The notes below the pieces were generated by a model, which ran no database searches, was not told the DNA's origin, and saw only the letters and a list, made by a program, of their open reading frames with translations. Below, one piece after another: positions 42,997-51,699 of a stretch of DNA of 64,000 nucleotides. Source of the DNA: an uncultured Sphingomonadales bacterium (GTDB taxonomy: Bacteria; Pseudomonadota; Alphaproteobacteria; Sphingomonadales; Sphingomonadaceae). The stretch spans positions 310,001 to 374,000 of the forward strand of contig CAIMDB010000028.1 of NCBI GenBank assembly GCA_903839675.1. Reading direction: 5' to 3'. Within the stretch, counting starts at the first letter, position 1. Each line of letters begins with the position of its first letter. Position numbers and translations under genes: made by a program.

Positions 42997-44028
42997 ATGT
43001 CAGAAACCACAGCCCGTCCCCTTGCTATTGCCCGCTGGCTTTTTGCCGTTGCCAGCCTTGTTTTCATCATGGTCGTCATTGGCGGCATCACGCGCCTGAC
43101 TGAATCGGGTCTATCGATCACGGAATGGAAGCCCATCACAGGCGCCATCCCACCGCTGAACGAGGCAGACTGGCAGGCGGAATTCGCCAAGTATAAAAAC
43201 AGTTCCCAATATGTGCTGATGAACGCAGGCATGGACCTTGCCGCGTTTAAGTGGATCTACTTCTGGGAATTTTTCCACCGCCTGTTCGGACGCGTGATCG
43301 GCCTTGCTTTCCTCTTGCCGCTTATCTGGTTCGGTCTCAAGCGGGCCATCCCCGGTCGCCTAACCGGCCGTCTTGTCATCTTGCTCTTTCTGGGCGCCAT
43401 GCAGGGGCTGATCGGCTGGCTGATGGTGAAAAGCGGCCTTGTCGACCGCGTCAACGTGCAGCCGGTGATGCTCGCCGCGCATCTGACGATGGCGCTATTG
43501 TTACTATCGGCCCTCGCCTGGACGGCATTGGACTGTCTTGAGATCCACCGCGGTGCCACTGCACCTCTCGCAAAGATGACGCCCTTTGCACTGCTGACGG
43601 GCGCGGTGCTCTTCTTCCAGATCATCTGGGGTGCGCTGACGGCAGGCATGCGCGCGGGGCAGGTGTCGAACACATGGCCATTGATGAACGACCATTTCGT
43701 TCCGGAAGGCATCGATTGGGCCAAGGGCGCGCTTTATGCCGTCACGCATGACCCCTTCCTCGTCCACTTCATTCACCGCTGGTGGGCATGGGTTGTCGTC
43801 GGCGTGCTGGTCGTCCTTGCCCGCAAGCTCAAAGCGCAAGGCGCACGTCGCGTCTCGATTGCCGTGCACAGCAGCTTCGGCACGCAGATTCTGCTCGGTA
43901 TTGCGACCGTGATGACGGGTGTGAATATCGTCTTTGCTGTGCTGCATCAGGCCGTCGGCGCGCTGGTTGTCATCGCTACAATCTGGGGCCTGCACACCCT
44001 TGGCCGCCGCGAAACTAAGGTCTCTTAA
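42997..44028 (+). CDS. ctaA: Heme A synthase (CtaA/Cox15 type)
   Basis: The 343-residue membrane protein has eight transmembrane helices and the conserved GGITRLTESGLSITEWKPITGAIPPLNEADW, EFFHRLFGRVIGLAFLLP, AAHLTMALLL, and HFIHRWWAWVVV histidine helices, with GALTAGMRAGQVSNTWPLMNDHFVPEGI in the long loop. It oxidises heme O to heme A for cytochrome oxidase. The ATG at 42997 starts the family; the longer frame from 42703 runs over the divergent MerC gene. Confidence 0.95.
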   Translation: MSETTARPLAIARWLFAVASLVFIMVVIGGITRLTESGLSITEWKPITGAIPPLNEADWQAEFAKYKNSSQYVLMNAGMDLAAFKWIYFWEFFHRLFGRVIGLAFLLPLIWFGLKRAIPGRLTGRLVILLFLGAMQGLIGWLMVKSGLVDRVNVQPVMLAAHLTMALLLLSALAWTALDCLEIHRGATAPLAKMTPFALLTGAVLFFQIIWGALTAGMRAGQVSNTWPLMNDHFVPEGIDWAKGALYAVTHDPFLVHFIHRWWAWVVVGVLVVLARKLKAQGARRVSIAVHSSFGTQILLGIATVMTGVNIVFAVLHQAVGALVVIATIWGLHTLGRRETKVS

Positions 44029-44100
44029 TCCGAACGGTATTATTTTACCCGTTTGGAAAAGCCTGCAAAAGCTTGACTCAGCGGTCATGTGCTGCAAAAG

Positions 44101-44138
44101 GCGCCCCATCGTCGCTGCCTTTCGGGGCGGCGCGTTTT
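44101..44138 (+). promoter_or_regulatory. Leader hairpin ahead of rplM-rpsI
   Basis: CGCCCC (44102-44107) pairs with GGGGCG (44124-44129); a TTTT run follows at 44135. It lies 29 bp before the rplM start and could be an autoregulatory leader or a weak terminator of upstream transcription. Confidence 0.35.
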
Positions 44139-44166
44139 CGTTTTACCGTCAAGAGGACGCATCCTT

Positions 44167-44646
44167 ATGAAGGCGCTCACCCGCGTGACCAAACCGGCAA
44201 AGCCGGCAGAAGTCGAAAAGCAGTGGCACATCATCGACGCCGAAGGGCTCGTTGTTGGCCGTCTCGCAAGCATCATTGCCAACGTTCTGCGTGGCAAGAC
44301 CAAGCCAAGCTACACCCCCCATGTCGATTGCGGTGACAATGTCATCGTCATCAACGCAGACAAGGTGCGCTTCACCGGCCGCAAGCTGGGCCAGAAGATC
44401 TATTACAAGCACACCGGTTATGCCGGCGGCATCAAGTCGATCACGGCAGCCAAGGTTCTTGAAGGCCGCTTCCCGGAGCGCGTTCTTGAAAAGGCCGTGG
44501 AACGCATGATCCCACGTGGCCCGCTGGGTCGTCAGCAGATGCGCAACCTGCGTCTCTATGCCGGCACAGAGCATCCGCACGCCGCACAGAACCCCAACGT
44601 CCTCGACGTCGCGTCGATGAACCGCAAGAACAAGGTGGGTGCATAA
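44167..44646 (+). CDS. rplM: 50S ribosomal protein L13
   Basis: The 159-residue uL13 contains [56 protein letters not shown] and [33 protein letters not shown]. It binds 23S rRNA early in large-subunit assembly. The ATG at 44167 follows AAGAGGA; the longer frame from 44089 runs through the leader hairpin. The stop overlaps the rpsI start by one base. Confidence 0.98.
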   Translation: MKALTRVTKPAKPAEVEKQWHIIDAEGLVVGRLASIIANVLRGKTKPSYTPHVDCGDNVIVINADKVRFTGRKLGQKIYYKHTGYAGGIKSITAAKVLEGRFPERVLEKAVERMIPRGPLGRQQMRNLRLYAGTEHPHAAQNPNVLDVASMNRKNKVGA

Positions 44647-45212
44647 TGTCCGACACCGATACCCGTCAGTCGCTCGCTGATCTCGGCGATCTCACCAAGG
44701 CTGCTGCAGAAGCACCTGCCGCTGTGGAAGCGCCCGCCGCTGAAGCAGCTGCTGCAGACGAAGCTCCTGCCGCTCCGGTCGTTCAGACCCCAACGATGCC
44801 ACTTCGCGAACGTGAAGTTGACGCGCAGGGCCGTTCCTATGCAACCGGCCGTCGTAAGGACGCCGTTGCCCGCGTCTGGGTGAAGCCCGGCACCGGCAAG
44901 ATCACGGTCAATGGCCGCGATCAGGAAGTCTATTTCGCACGTCCGACGCTGCGTCTCGTCATGAACCAGGTGTTCGGCATTGCCGATCGCGAAGGTCAGT
45001 ATGACGTTGTCGCAACGGTCAAGGGCGGTGGCCTTTCGGGTCAGGCCGGCGCTGTAAAGCACGGCATCAGCCAGGCGCTGACCAAGCAGGAGCCTGCGCT
45101 CCGCTCGGTCGTCAAGGCCGCTGGCTTCCTGACCCGCGATAGCCGCGCTGTTGAACGTAAGAAGTACGGCAAGGCCAAGGCGCGTAAGAGCTTCCAGTTC
45201 TCGAAGCGTTAA
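44646..45212 (+). CDS. rpsI: 30S ribosomal protein S9 with Ala/Glu-rich N-terminal extension
   Basis: The 188-residue protein ends with a standard uS9 domain (about 60-188): [28 protein letters not shown], then [16 protein letters not shown] and the basic tail [16 protein letters not shown] that reaches the P-site tRNA. The first ~55 residues are an Ala/Glu/Pro-rich low-complexity segment, absent from E. coli S9 but seen in some alphaproteobacteria. Starts on the last base of the rplM stop. A terminator follows. Confidence 0.97.
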   Translation: MSDTDTRQSLADLGDLTKAAAEAPAAVEAPAAEAAAADEAPAAPVVQTPTMPLREREVDAQGRSYATGRRKDAVARVWVKPGTGKITVNGRDQEVYFARPTLRLVMNQVFGIADREGQYDVVATVKGGGLSGQAGAVKHGISQALTKQEPALRSVVKAAGFLTRDSRAVERKKYGKAKARKSFQFSKR

Positions 45213-45246
45213 GCTTTGGCGGGGTCACACCCGCAGATCGAAACAG

Positions 45247-45279
45247 AAAAGGGGCTGGCCGCAAGGCTGGCCCCTTTTT
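45247..45279 (+). terminator. Rho-independent terminator after rpsI
   Basis: AGGGGC (45250-45255) pairs with GCCCCT (45270-45275), inner GCC/GGC pairing, preceded by A residues and followed by five T. Confidence 0.88.
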
Positions 45280-45298
45280 GTATCAGCAGCGGTTGCCT

Positions 45299-45619
45299 TC
45301 AGCCTTGCTGGCGGCGTGGGACATGTTGGGCAGATTCCTGGGCATAAGCGTCCATCACGTCATTTGCCCAGCCCGTCAGATCATATTTACGGACGCGGCG
45401 ATCCGCCGACCCATGTTCCACCTGCAGAATGTCGACCGCCACAAGCCGCTTGAGAATCAAGCTAAACGCGGCAGAAGACGCACGCGACGCGGCCCGCAAT
45501 GCAGCGGACGGCGTTGGCCCGCGCTCATAGAGACGCAAGATAATTTCGAATTCGGGCGTCATCGCACGCAGTCGGAGCGCCTGTTCGACCTTATCGAGAC
45601 CTTCGCTTAATTGACCCAT
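45299..45619 (-). CDS. Small winged-helix-like protein
   Basis: The 106-residue protein reads like a MarR-type winged helix: ALRLRAMTPEFEIILRLYERGPTPSAALRAASRASSAAFSLILKRLVAVDILQVEHGSADRRVRKYDLTGWANDVM has helix-turn-helix spacing and a DRRVRKYDLT wing. It should bind DNA; the target is unknown. The gene lies 15 bp downstream of a second unknown protein on the same strand that has a similar layout. Confidence 0.6.
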   Translation of the reverse strand: MGQLSEGLDKVEQALRLRAMTPEFEIILRLYERGPTPSAALRAASRASSAAFSLILKRLVAVDILQVEHGSADRRVRKYDLTGWANDVMDAYAQESAQHVPRRQQG

Positions 45620-45634
45620 TGCCTGCCCATTTTC

Positions 45635-46069
45635 TTAAGCCCCATGAGAAAGATGACGGGGCAATTGTGCCGTCTGATGAGATAACCGCAGCCCTGCCGG
45701 TCCTGTTCCATCCCCGACGAGAGGACCCTCAAAGACGCCGGCGGACCGGATCTCAGCTTCAAGCGCAAACAGGGTGCGCCTGACGGACAGCGTGAGATTA
45801 AGATTGTGGCGATCAGCGTCCACCGCATCTGTCCCCCCGGAGACAACGGAGGCACGTTTCAAACGGCGCAGACGCAGATAAAAGGTCAATCGAGACAGGC
45901 TGACAAACGCCCGCACCTGTGCGGCAGGGCGAACGCCCGCGAAATAGAGCGCCGAGATGATGCGCAGATCATCCGGGTCAAGCTTCACACCCAAGCGCAG
46001 CGCAACCGCACCTGCCGGGCTTCCTTCATCGAGCATTCCGCGACCAATTTTGTTTGCTAGCCGCCCCAT
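45635..46069 (-). CDS. Putative DNA-binding protein, winged-helix-like
   Basis: The 144-residue product has a predicted helix-turn-helix with LRIISALYFAGVRPAAQVRAFVSLSRLTFYLRLRRLKRASVVSGGTDAVDADRHNLNLTLSVRRTLFALE, again MarR-like. The frame extends to 46195 but the ATG at 46069 follows GGTTGGGG. No close family is recognised. It probably forms an operon with the gene at 45299. The 247-bp space to the lipoprotein at 46317 holds only promoter-like AT-rich sequence. Confidence 0.5.
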   Translation of the reverse strand: MGRLANKIGRGMLDEGSPAGAVALRLGVKLDPDDLRIISALYFAGVRPAAQVRAFVSLSRLTFYLRLRRLKRASVVSGGTDAVDADRHNLNLTLSVRRTLFALEAEIRSAGVFEGPLVGDGTGPAGLRLSHQTAQLPRHLSHGA

Positions 46070-46316
46070 GCGACCCCAACCACGGTCGCGAATAGTCTTA
46101 AATTTGGACCTGTTTTGTGGCCTTCCCGCTTTTGGTGTCCGCACCCTGCGCTGCAGTTTCACACCCCTCCGCTTTGGACATACTTTATACGGCATTTGTT
46201 GTCACATTGGTTTCAAAATACTGAAAAAAGACAACAATCTCTGCCAGTTCGGCGGCGCTGCATAGACAGCGGGGCGGTGTCTTCTTACCCTTTCTCAAGG
46301 CACTGAGGAGACCACC

Positions 46317-46835
46317 ATGACGAAGTTCAACATTCTGGCAGGCATCACCTGCACGCTGATGGTGACAGGCTGCGCCAACCGCACGCCGCTGCAACCGGAC
46401 CGGGCGGTGTTCAATGTCGATGGTAGCTATCAGCGCAAGTTTTACAGCCAGTCGATCGAAACCACGTTCGACCGGACAGTCGCGGTGTTCCGCGAAGCGA
46501 ATTATAAACTCGACATTGTCGACCGCGCGACCGGGCAGATCAGCGGGCGCCGGGGAAAAACCGGTGACAAGGGCGCGACTAACGACACAGACCTGCGCTT
46601 CTCAGCGCTCATTTTGCCAGAGCCAGGTGGCAGCCAAGTGGCCCTGCGGATTGTCCAGATTGCCAATCAGGGCGTTCCCCTTATCTCACAATCCAAGACA
46701 GAGATCGTACTGAACCAGCCCGAGCTCTACGCCTATATCTTCCGCCGTATTGAATCTCTGACAGTCAACGCCGCGACGACAATGGGCGACCAAGCTGATT
46801 TAGCGCCGATGCCGGAACCTGCCGTCCAACAATAA
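46317..46835 (+). CDS. Putative lipoprotein, unknown function
   Basis: The 172-residue protein has a lipoprotein signal (GITCTLMVTGC, Cys19) and a folded domain FYSQSIETTFDRTVAVFREANYKLDIVDRATGQISGRRG with a beta-rich pattern. A GAGGAGA site precedes the ATG. I do not recognise the family. It stands alone between the winged-helix genes and PilZ. Confidence 0.65.
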   Translation: MTKFNILAGITCTLMVTGCANRTPLQPDRAVFNVDGSYQRKFYSQSIETTFDRTVAVFREANYKLDIVDRATGQISGRRGKTGDKGATNDTDLRFSALILPEPGGSQVALRIVQIANQGVPLISQSKTEIVLNQPELYAYIFRRIESLTVNAATTMGDQADLAPMPEPAVQQ

Positions 46836-46861
46836 GGCAAAGTCCGCCCGGCCAAAGTCTG

Positions 46862-47197
46862 TCAGGTTGCCGCTTTCGGATATAGCCGGGCGATGTGCTC
46901 CAATACGGCGATATGAAGCGGTTGGGTGAAGGCACAGCCATAGGCTTGGCCAGTTGCCCAGACGACGCGGCTTTCCAAGGGTGAAAGACCCGGAATTGTG
47001 AGCCAGACAAGGGAATTGAGCGAGACGCGATAATGCGTCTCGCACCGAAATCCGTCTGTCGATAGATCACTGACCAGCACATCGAATTTGCTGAAGCTTT
47101 GTTCCCGCAAACTGGCTTGCATGCGAACAGCTACACGTTCGGCCCGCCGCGGCGCATCGACTGCAAAATCGTCGCCGGTCTGATAAAAGCCTGCCAT
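46862..47197 (-). CDS. PilZ domain protein
   Basis: The 111-residue protein is a single PilZ domain with the c-di-GMP-binding motifs RRAERVAVRM (RxxxR) and DLSTDGFRCET (D/NxSxxG), so it should bind c-di-GMP. With the phosphodiesterase at 29072 it shows c-di-GMP signalling in this organism. The gene is solitary, with 79 bp to purC. Confidence 0.88.
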   Translation of the reverse strand: MAGFYQTGDDFAVDAPRRAERVAVRMQASLREQSFSKFDVLVSDLSTDGFRCETHYRVSLNSLVWLTIPGLSPLESRVVWATGQAYGCAFTQPLHIAVLEHIARLYPKAAT

Positions 47198-47280
47198 GAT
47201 GGTGGCGCCTCCCTTCAGAATGGAGGCACCTTAGGCGGCTTATGCTTTACAAATGATTGACGGGCTATGTGCCGGGGATA

Positions 47281-48060
47281 TCAGTCGCGCAGCTTCTTGC
47301 GGTGCGTTTCCAGATCCAGCACGGCATTGTCCGACCCTTCGGGGAGCAGGCCCATGCGGCGCGCCACTTCCTGATAGGCCTCAACCTCACCGCCCAGATC
47401 GCGACGGAACCGGTCCTTGTCCAGCTTTTCGCCTGAAGTCATGTCCCACAAACGACACCCGTCGGGACTGATTTCGTCGGCCAGGATGATGCGGGCATAG
47501 TCATTTTCCCACAACCGTCCGAACTCCAGCTTGAAGTCAACCAGACGGATGCCGATGCCTGCGAACATGCCGGCCATGAAGTCGTTGATGCGGATTGCCA
47601 TGTCGGCAATGTCATGCAGCTCTTCCTGGCTCGCCCAACCGAAGCAGGCGATGTGCTCTTCGGTGATCAGCGGATCACCCAGCGCGTCGTCCTTGTAATA
47701 ATATTCAAGGATCGTGCGGCTGAGCGGCGTGCCTTCTTCAATGCCATAGCGCTTCGACAGCGAGCCTGCGGCCACGTTGCGGACGACGACTTCGATTGGG
47801 ACGATCTCAACCTGACGAACAAGCTGTTCGCGCATGTTGAGGCGCTTGATGAAGTGGGTCGGGATGCCGATATTGCCGAGCAGCGTGAAGACATGCTCTG
47901 AAATGCGGTTGTTGATGACGCCCTTGCCGTTGATCGTGCCCTTTTTCTGGGCATTGAACGCGGTCGCATCATCCTTAAAATATTGGATGAGCGTTCCCGG
48001 TTCCGGACCTTCGTAAAGGATCTTGGCTTTGCCTTCGTAAATCTGGCGGCGACGGGTCAT
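47281..48060 (-). CDS. purC: SAICAR synthetase
   Basis: The 259-residue enzyme shows [72 protein letters not shown] and [10 protein letters not shown], the ATP and CAIR sites. It couples aspartate to CAIR in purine synthesis. The upstream 5' leader contains a long stable hairpin at 48086-48137. Monocistronic as far as visible. Confidence 0.97.
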   Translation of the reverse strand: MTRRRQIYEGKAKILYEGPEPGTLIQYFKDDATAFNAQKKGTINGKGVINNRISEHVFTLLGNIGIPTHFIKRLNMREQLVRQVEIVPIEVVVRNVAAGSLSKRYGIEEGTPLSRTILEYYYKDDALGDPLITEEHIACFGWASQEELHDIADMAIRINDFMAGMFAGIGIRLVDFKLEFGRLWENDYARIILADEISPDGCRLWDMTSGEKLDKDRFRRDLGGEVEAYQEVARRMGLLPEGSDNAVLDLETHRKKLRD

Positions 48061-48085
48061 TCGGCAATCCTGACTTCGATCTAAA

Positions 48086-48137
48086 GCGCGAAACCCCGGC
48101 GGGCGGGACGATCAGTCCGCGCTGTTGCCGGGGCGCG
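48086..48137 (-). promoter_or_regulatory. Stable hairpin in the purC leader
   Basis: CCCCGGC (48094-48100) pairs with GCCGGGG (48127-48133), flanked by GCGCG and CGCG arms with an AAA bulge, and an inner GCGGGAC (48103-48109) / GTCCGC (48115-48120) hairpin. It ends about 25 bp before the purC start on the minus strand. No known riboswitch was recognised. Confidence 0.4.
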
Positions 48138-48287
48138 ATGGACCTTTAGCGCATGCTGCTGCCAAGGGCAATGTTGCGCTGTACCGCAAACCGCCCTTCC
48201 ATTCAGCTCTGTGAAACAACCCATTGATTAGAAAGTTGGTTAAGAGGGCGCAGCGAGTGTCGTTGCCGCCCCTATTGGAGACAGACC

Positions 48288-48893
48288 GTGAAAAAGACTT
48301 TGCTGATCGCCGGGATCGCCGCCCTCACCACAGCGCCCCTCATCGCGCAGGGGATGCGGGATCATGAGGGCCATGGCATGATGGCAACAGAACCCATGAC
48401 ACGCACCGATGTTGAAGCGCGGGCAAAGGCCCGTTTTGCCGAGATGGACGCCAATAAGGATGGCGCTGTAACGCAGGCCGAGATTGCCGACACGCGCACC
48501 GAGCACATGTCGAAAATGCAGGGCGAGATGTTCACAAAAATGGATGCCGACAAGAACGGCAGCATCAGCCGCGCCGAATTTGACGCGCATCACCAGCACA
48601 TGATGTCTGACGGCATGGCACCGCCGCCCATGGCCGGTCACGGCGGAATGAAGCGGAAGCATATGGGCCATGGCGAAGGCGGCAAAGGTCGCATGGGCCG
48701 GATGGAAGACCGTATGTTCGGTATGGCCGATGCGAATAAAGATGGCATCGTGACCGAGGCCGAAGCGGCGCAGGCCGCTCTTGCCCGTTTTGACAAGGTC
48801 GACACCGACAAGGACGGCTCCATAAATGATGCCGAACGCAAGGCAGCGCGGGAGATGATGCGCGCAGAATGGAAAGCTAAAAAGGCAAACTAA
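48288..48893 (+). CDS. EF-hand calcium-binding exported protein
   Basis: The 201-residue protein starts with a GTG and a signal peptide (TLLIAGIAALTTAPLIAQ). Four EF-hand loops are visible: MDANKDGAVTQAEI, MDADKNGSISRAEF, ADANKDGIVTEAEA and VDTDKDGSINDAER, each with Asp at positions 1, 3, 5 and Glu at 12. A Met/His/Gly-rich linker (GHGGMKRKHMGHGEGG) lies between pairs two and three and might bind a transition metal. It is probably periplasmic. Function unknown. Confidence 0.88.
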   Translation: MKKTLLIAGIAALTTAPLIAQGMRDHEGHGMMATEPMTRTDVEARAKARFAEMDANKDGAVTQAEIADTRTEHMSKMQGEMFTKMDADKNGSISRAEFDAHHQHMMSDGMAPPPMAGHGGMKRKHMGHGEGGKGRMGRMEDRMFGMADANKDGIVTEAEAAQAALARFDKVDTDKDGSINDAERKAAREMMRAEWKAKKAN

Positions 48894-48931
48894 ACCATCG
48901 CTCAGGCCCGCGCTTCACAGGGGAGCGCGGG

Positions 48932-49681
48932 TCAGATGCCGGCATACCATTGGTAACCGGACCCATCTTCCCAATAGCCACCCTTGTCGCCCCGGACTGT
49001 TGAAAGGTCGGCGACCGCTTCAATCCGTTCCACATATTTGGCCTGCTTATAGCCCAATTGGCGCTCAACCCGGAGTCGCACGGGCGCGCCATGGCCGACG
49101 CTCAGCACCTGCCCGTTGAGCGCCCAGGCGAGGATCGTCTGCGGATGCAACGCGTCGATCAGGTCGATGCTTTCATAATACATCTCCCCCGTCCCCATGC
49201 GGTCCGCGCAGTGAAACACCAGATAGCGCGCCTGTGGCTTCAGCCCGGCCGCATCGAGCAGCAGCTTGAGCGGAGCACCTGTCCATTCCCCAATGGCGCT
49301 CCACCCTTCCACGCAATCATGCCGGGTAATCTGCGTCCGATTCGGCATCTGCTGCAGCTGCGCCGGCGACACAGAAAATGGCCGCGCCACAAGACCCTCG
49401 ACCCGCAGCCGCCAGTTCACGAACTTTTCCGCTGTGTGTTGGGCATAAGCCTCGCCCGCAGGCACGTGCGTGCCATTGACGCGGAAGATGGGCGAAATCT
49501 GTGTCCGGTCAAACTCCGGCGCAAGGGCAGACCGTTGTTGCAGGGACCGCTGGATCGCGAAATTGCCCTTTTCGCCAAGCTTCAGCACCTCACGAAAGGT
49601 CGGGTTTTGGCCGAGCTTGTCACACCCGGTGACAAGGCCGGCGCCTGCAGTGAGCAGCAGATTGCGACGTGTGAGGATCAT
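48932..49681 (-). CDS. Molybdopterin-dependent oxidoreductase (YedY/MsrP-like), lipoprotein
   Basis: The 249-residue protein has a Tat-like start TRRNLLLTAGAGLVTGC with a lipobox Cys20, then the sulfite-oxidase-fold molybdopterin domain. Cys123 in HDCVEGWSAIGEW is the molybdenum ligand, and GHGAPVRLRVERQLGYKQAKY is conserved. It should act as a periplasmic oxidoreductase anchored to the membrane, with electrons passing to or from the cytochrome b encoded just upstream (ATGA overlap). Substrate unknown; MsrP itself reduces methionine sulfoxide. Confidence 0.9.
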   Translation of the reverse strand: MILTRRNLLLTAGAGLVTGCDKLGQNPTFREVLKLGEKGNFAIQRSLQQRSALAPEFDRTQISPIFRVNGTHVPAGEAYAQHTAEKFVNWRLRVEGLVARPFSVSPAQLQQMPNRTQITRHDCVEGWSAIGEWTGAPLKLLLDAAGLKPQARYLVFHCADRMGTGEMYYESIDLIDALHPQTILAWALNGQVLSVGHGAPVRLRVERQLGYKQAKYVERIEAVADLSTVRGDKGGYWEDGSGYQWYAGI

Positions 49682-50391
49682 GACCGTTCTCCCGATATCC
49701 GGAACCAGCCGGTGATCATGGACCGCACTTCGTTGATTGGCCCTGCCAGCACCACCAGTACCAGATGGACGGCAATAAACAGGGCCATTCCACCGGCGCA
49801 GATGAAATGAATGGACCGCGCGGACTGCCGCCCACCGAACAAATCTATCAGCCAGGGCAGAACCGCGTTCATGCCCGGCGACAGTGTCAGGCCCGTCAGA
49901 ATGAGGAGCGGCAACAGCACGAACAACACCAGCGAATAGGTGATCTTCTGCAAGGGGTTATAGCCGCCGCCCGGCGTTTCGAAGTTCAAGTGCAAATGCC
50001 GCTTCACATCCTCCCACAGATGCGACGGCGCGACCTCCTTTACGCCAAGCGCAATGTCGCGCCTGAAATGCCCGTTCATCACCGCGCGCGGCATGAAGAA
50101 GAGCAGCCCAAAGGCAAACACCCAGGCAAAGGCGAAATGCCATTCACGGGCCAGCGCGAGGTTATAGCCGGTCGGGATCGTCGCCCAGCCGGGAAAGCGC
50201 GGCAAAGTGAGCCAGGCGGCATCGAAGTTCGCGCCATAATGCCCCCAGTAAAGCCGGGGGTGCGCATTTGAGATGGTGAGCCCTGACATCAGCAGGACAA
50301 TGACCGCGACAGCGTTGATCCAATGCCACAGCCGCGTGGACAGCCTGTGCCTGAAAATCTTGCCGTCTCGTTCCGTTCCCGGACTTGGCAT
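49678..50391 (-). CDS. Cytochrome b (cytochrome b561/Ni-Fe hydrogenase type)
   Basis: The 237-residue membrane protein shows RHRLSTRLWHWINAVAVIVLLMSGL with a heme-ligand histidine, REWHFAFAWVFAFGLLFFMPR, and HFICAGGMALFIAVHLVLVVLAGP. This is a four-helix di-heme cytochrome b. It pairs with the molybdopterin lipoprotein by an ATGA overlap, forming a membrane electron-transfer module. The coupling is the same as MsrQ/MsrP in logic, although MsrQ is a different family. Confidence 0.88.
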   Translation of the reverse strand: MPSPGTERDGKIFRHRLSTRLWHWINAVAVIVLLMSGLTISNAHPRLYWGHYGANFDAAWLTLPRFPGWATIPTGYNLALAREWHFAFAWVFAFGLLFFMPRAVMNGHFRRDIALGVKEVAPSHLWEDVKRHLHLNFETPGGGYNPLQKITYSLVLFVLLPLLILTGLTLSPGMNAVLPWLIDLFGGRQSARSIHFICAGGMALFIAVHLVLVVLAGPINEVRSMITGWFRISGERS

Positions 50392-50496
50392 AGCGCCCTC
50401 CCAATCTGCGCTTATGGTCGTTTAATCAGCCACAGGATGCAAGCTGCGATCAACCGCGTGTTTGTGATGCGCGCTTTGTTGCTCTAGGGCGCCCGC

Positions 50497-51696
50497 ATGA
50501 CACAGCCCCTGCCCAGATATGACGTTATCATCCTTGGTGCCGGAGGGGCGGGCCTGATGTGCGCTGCCCGCGCGGGCCAAGCGGGCAAACGCGTGCTCGT
50601 CATCGACCATGCCGATGCACCGGGGAAGAAGATCCTGATCTCCGGCGGCGGGCGCTGCAACTTCACCAACGTGAACACGGCGGCCGAACGTTTCCTGTCG
50701 GCCAATCCGCATTTCGCAAAGTCGGCGCTCGGTCGCTATCGTCCAGCGGACTTCATTGCCCTTGTCGACGCCTATGGCATTGCCTGGCATGAAAAGACGC
50801 TCGGTCAGCTTTTCTGCGATGGCTCTGCCAAGCAGATTGTCGCGATGCTGATGGACGAATGCGCGAAGGGCGCGGTCGACTTCGCCTTTTCGACGGACAT
50901 TGGAGAGATCGGCCATGCCGATGGCCTGTTCCGGGCGGGCGGTGCTGAGGCGCCTGCGCTTGTGGTCGCCACAGGCGGCCCTTCCATCCCGCAAATGGGC
51001 GCAACGGGCATCGCCTATGACATTGCCCGGCGCTTTGGCCTCAAGGTCGTCGAACCGCGCCCCGCACTTGTGCCCTTTACGCTGGGCGGGGAGGAAACAC
51101 TCTTCCGAACGCTCTCCGGCGTGTCAGCAGAGGTCGTGGCCCGCACCGGCAAAACGAAATTCCGCGAAGCCGCGCTCTTCACGCATCGCGGCCTTTCCGG
51201 TCCGGCGATTTTGCAGGTGTCGTCCTATTGGCGGCATGGCGAGCCTGTCGGCATCAACTTCCTGCCCGAAGCGCCTCGCGACTGGCTGAAGATGCTCAAG
51301 CGGGATCGCCCCCGCCAGACGCTGCGGACAACTCTCGCGAGCCATTTGCCAGATCGCCTCGCTTTTGCCCTCTCCGGCAAGGTCAGCGGCGAAGATGTCG
51401 ATTGGGGCTTGCTGGAGCTTGTCGAAATGAAGGACCCGATGCTCGACCGGATTGAGCGCCGCCTCGCCGATTGGGAATTCCATCCCAATGGCACAGAGGG
51501 CTTTGCCAAGGCCGAAGTCACCATTGGCGGCATCAGCACAGCGGAACTTTCGTCTAAGACGTTGGAGGCCGCCAAGGTGCCGGGCCTTTATGTGATCGGC
51601 GAAGCGGTCGACGTTACCGGATGGCTAGGCGGCTACAATTTCCAATGGGCCTGGGCGAGCGGTGTGGCCGCTGCGCAGGCGTTGGCAGCACAGTAG
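50497..51696 (+). CDS. HI0933-family flavoprotein (BaiN/YhiN-like)
   Basis: The 399-residue protein begins DVIILGAGGAGLMCAARAGQAGKRVLVIDHADAPGKKILISGGGRCNFTNVN, the FAD Rossmann loop and HI0933 signature, and later GLSGPAILQVSSYWR and VIGEAVDVTGWLGGYNFQWAWASGVAAAQ. Family members are FAD-dependent oxidoreductases of unclear substrate. It converges on rlmN with 3 bp between the stops. Confidence 0.93.
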   Translation: MTQPLPRYDVIILGAGGAGLMCAARAGQAGKRVLVIDHADAPGKKILISGGGRCNFTNVNTAAERFLSANPHFAKSALGRYRPADFIALVDAYGIAWHEKTLGQLFCDGSAKQIVAMLMDECAKGAVDFAFSTDIGEIGHADGLFRAGGAEAPALVVATGGPSIPQMGATGIAYDIARRFGLKVVEPRPALVPFTLGGEETLFRTLSGVSAEVVARTGKTKFREAALFTHRGLSGPAILQVSSYWRHGEPVGINFLPEAPRDWLKMLKRDRPRQTLRTTLASHLPDRLAFALSGKVSGEDVDWGLLELVEMKDPMLDRIERRLADWEFHPNGTEGFAKAEVTIGGISTAELSSKTLEAAKVPGLYVIGEAVDVTGWLGGYNFQWAWASGVAAAQALAAQ

Positions 51697-51699
51697 CGC

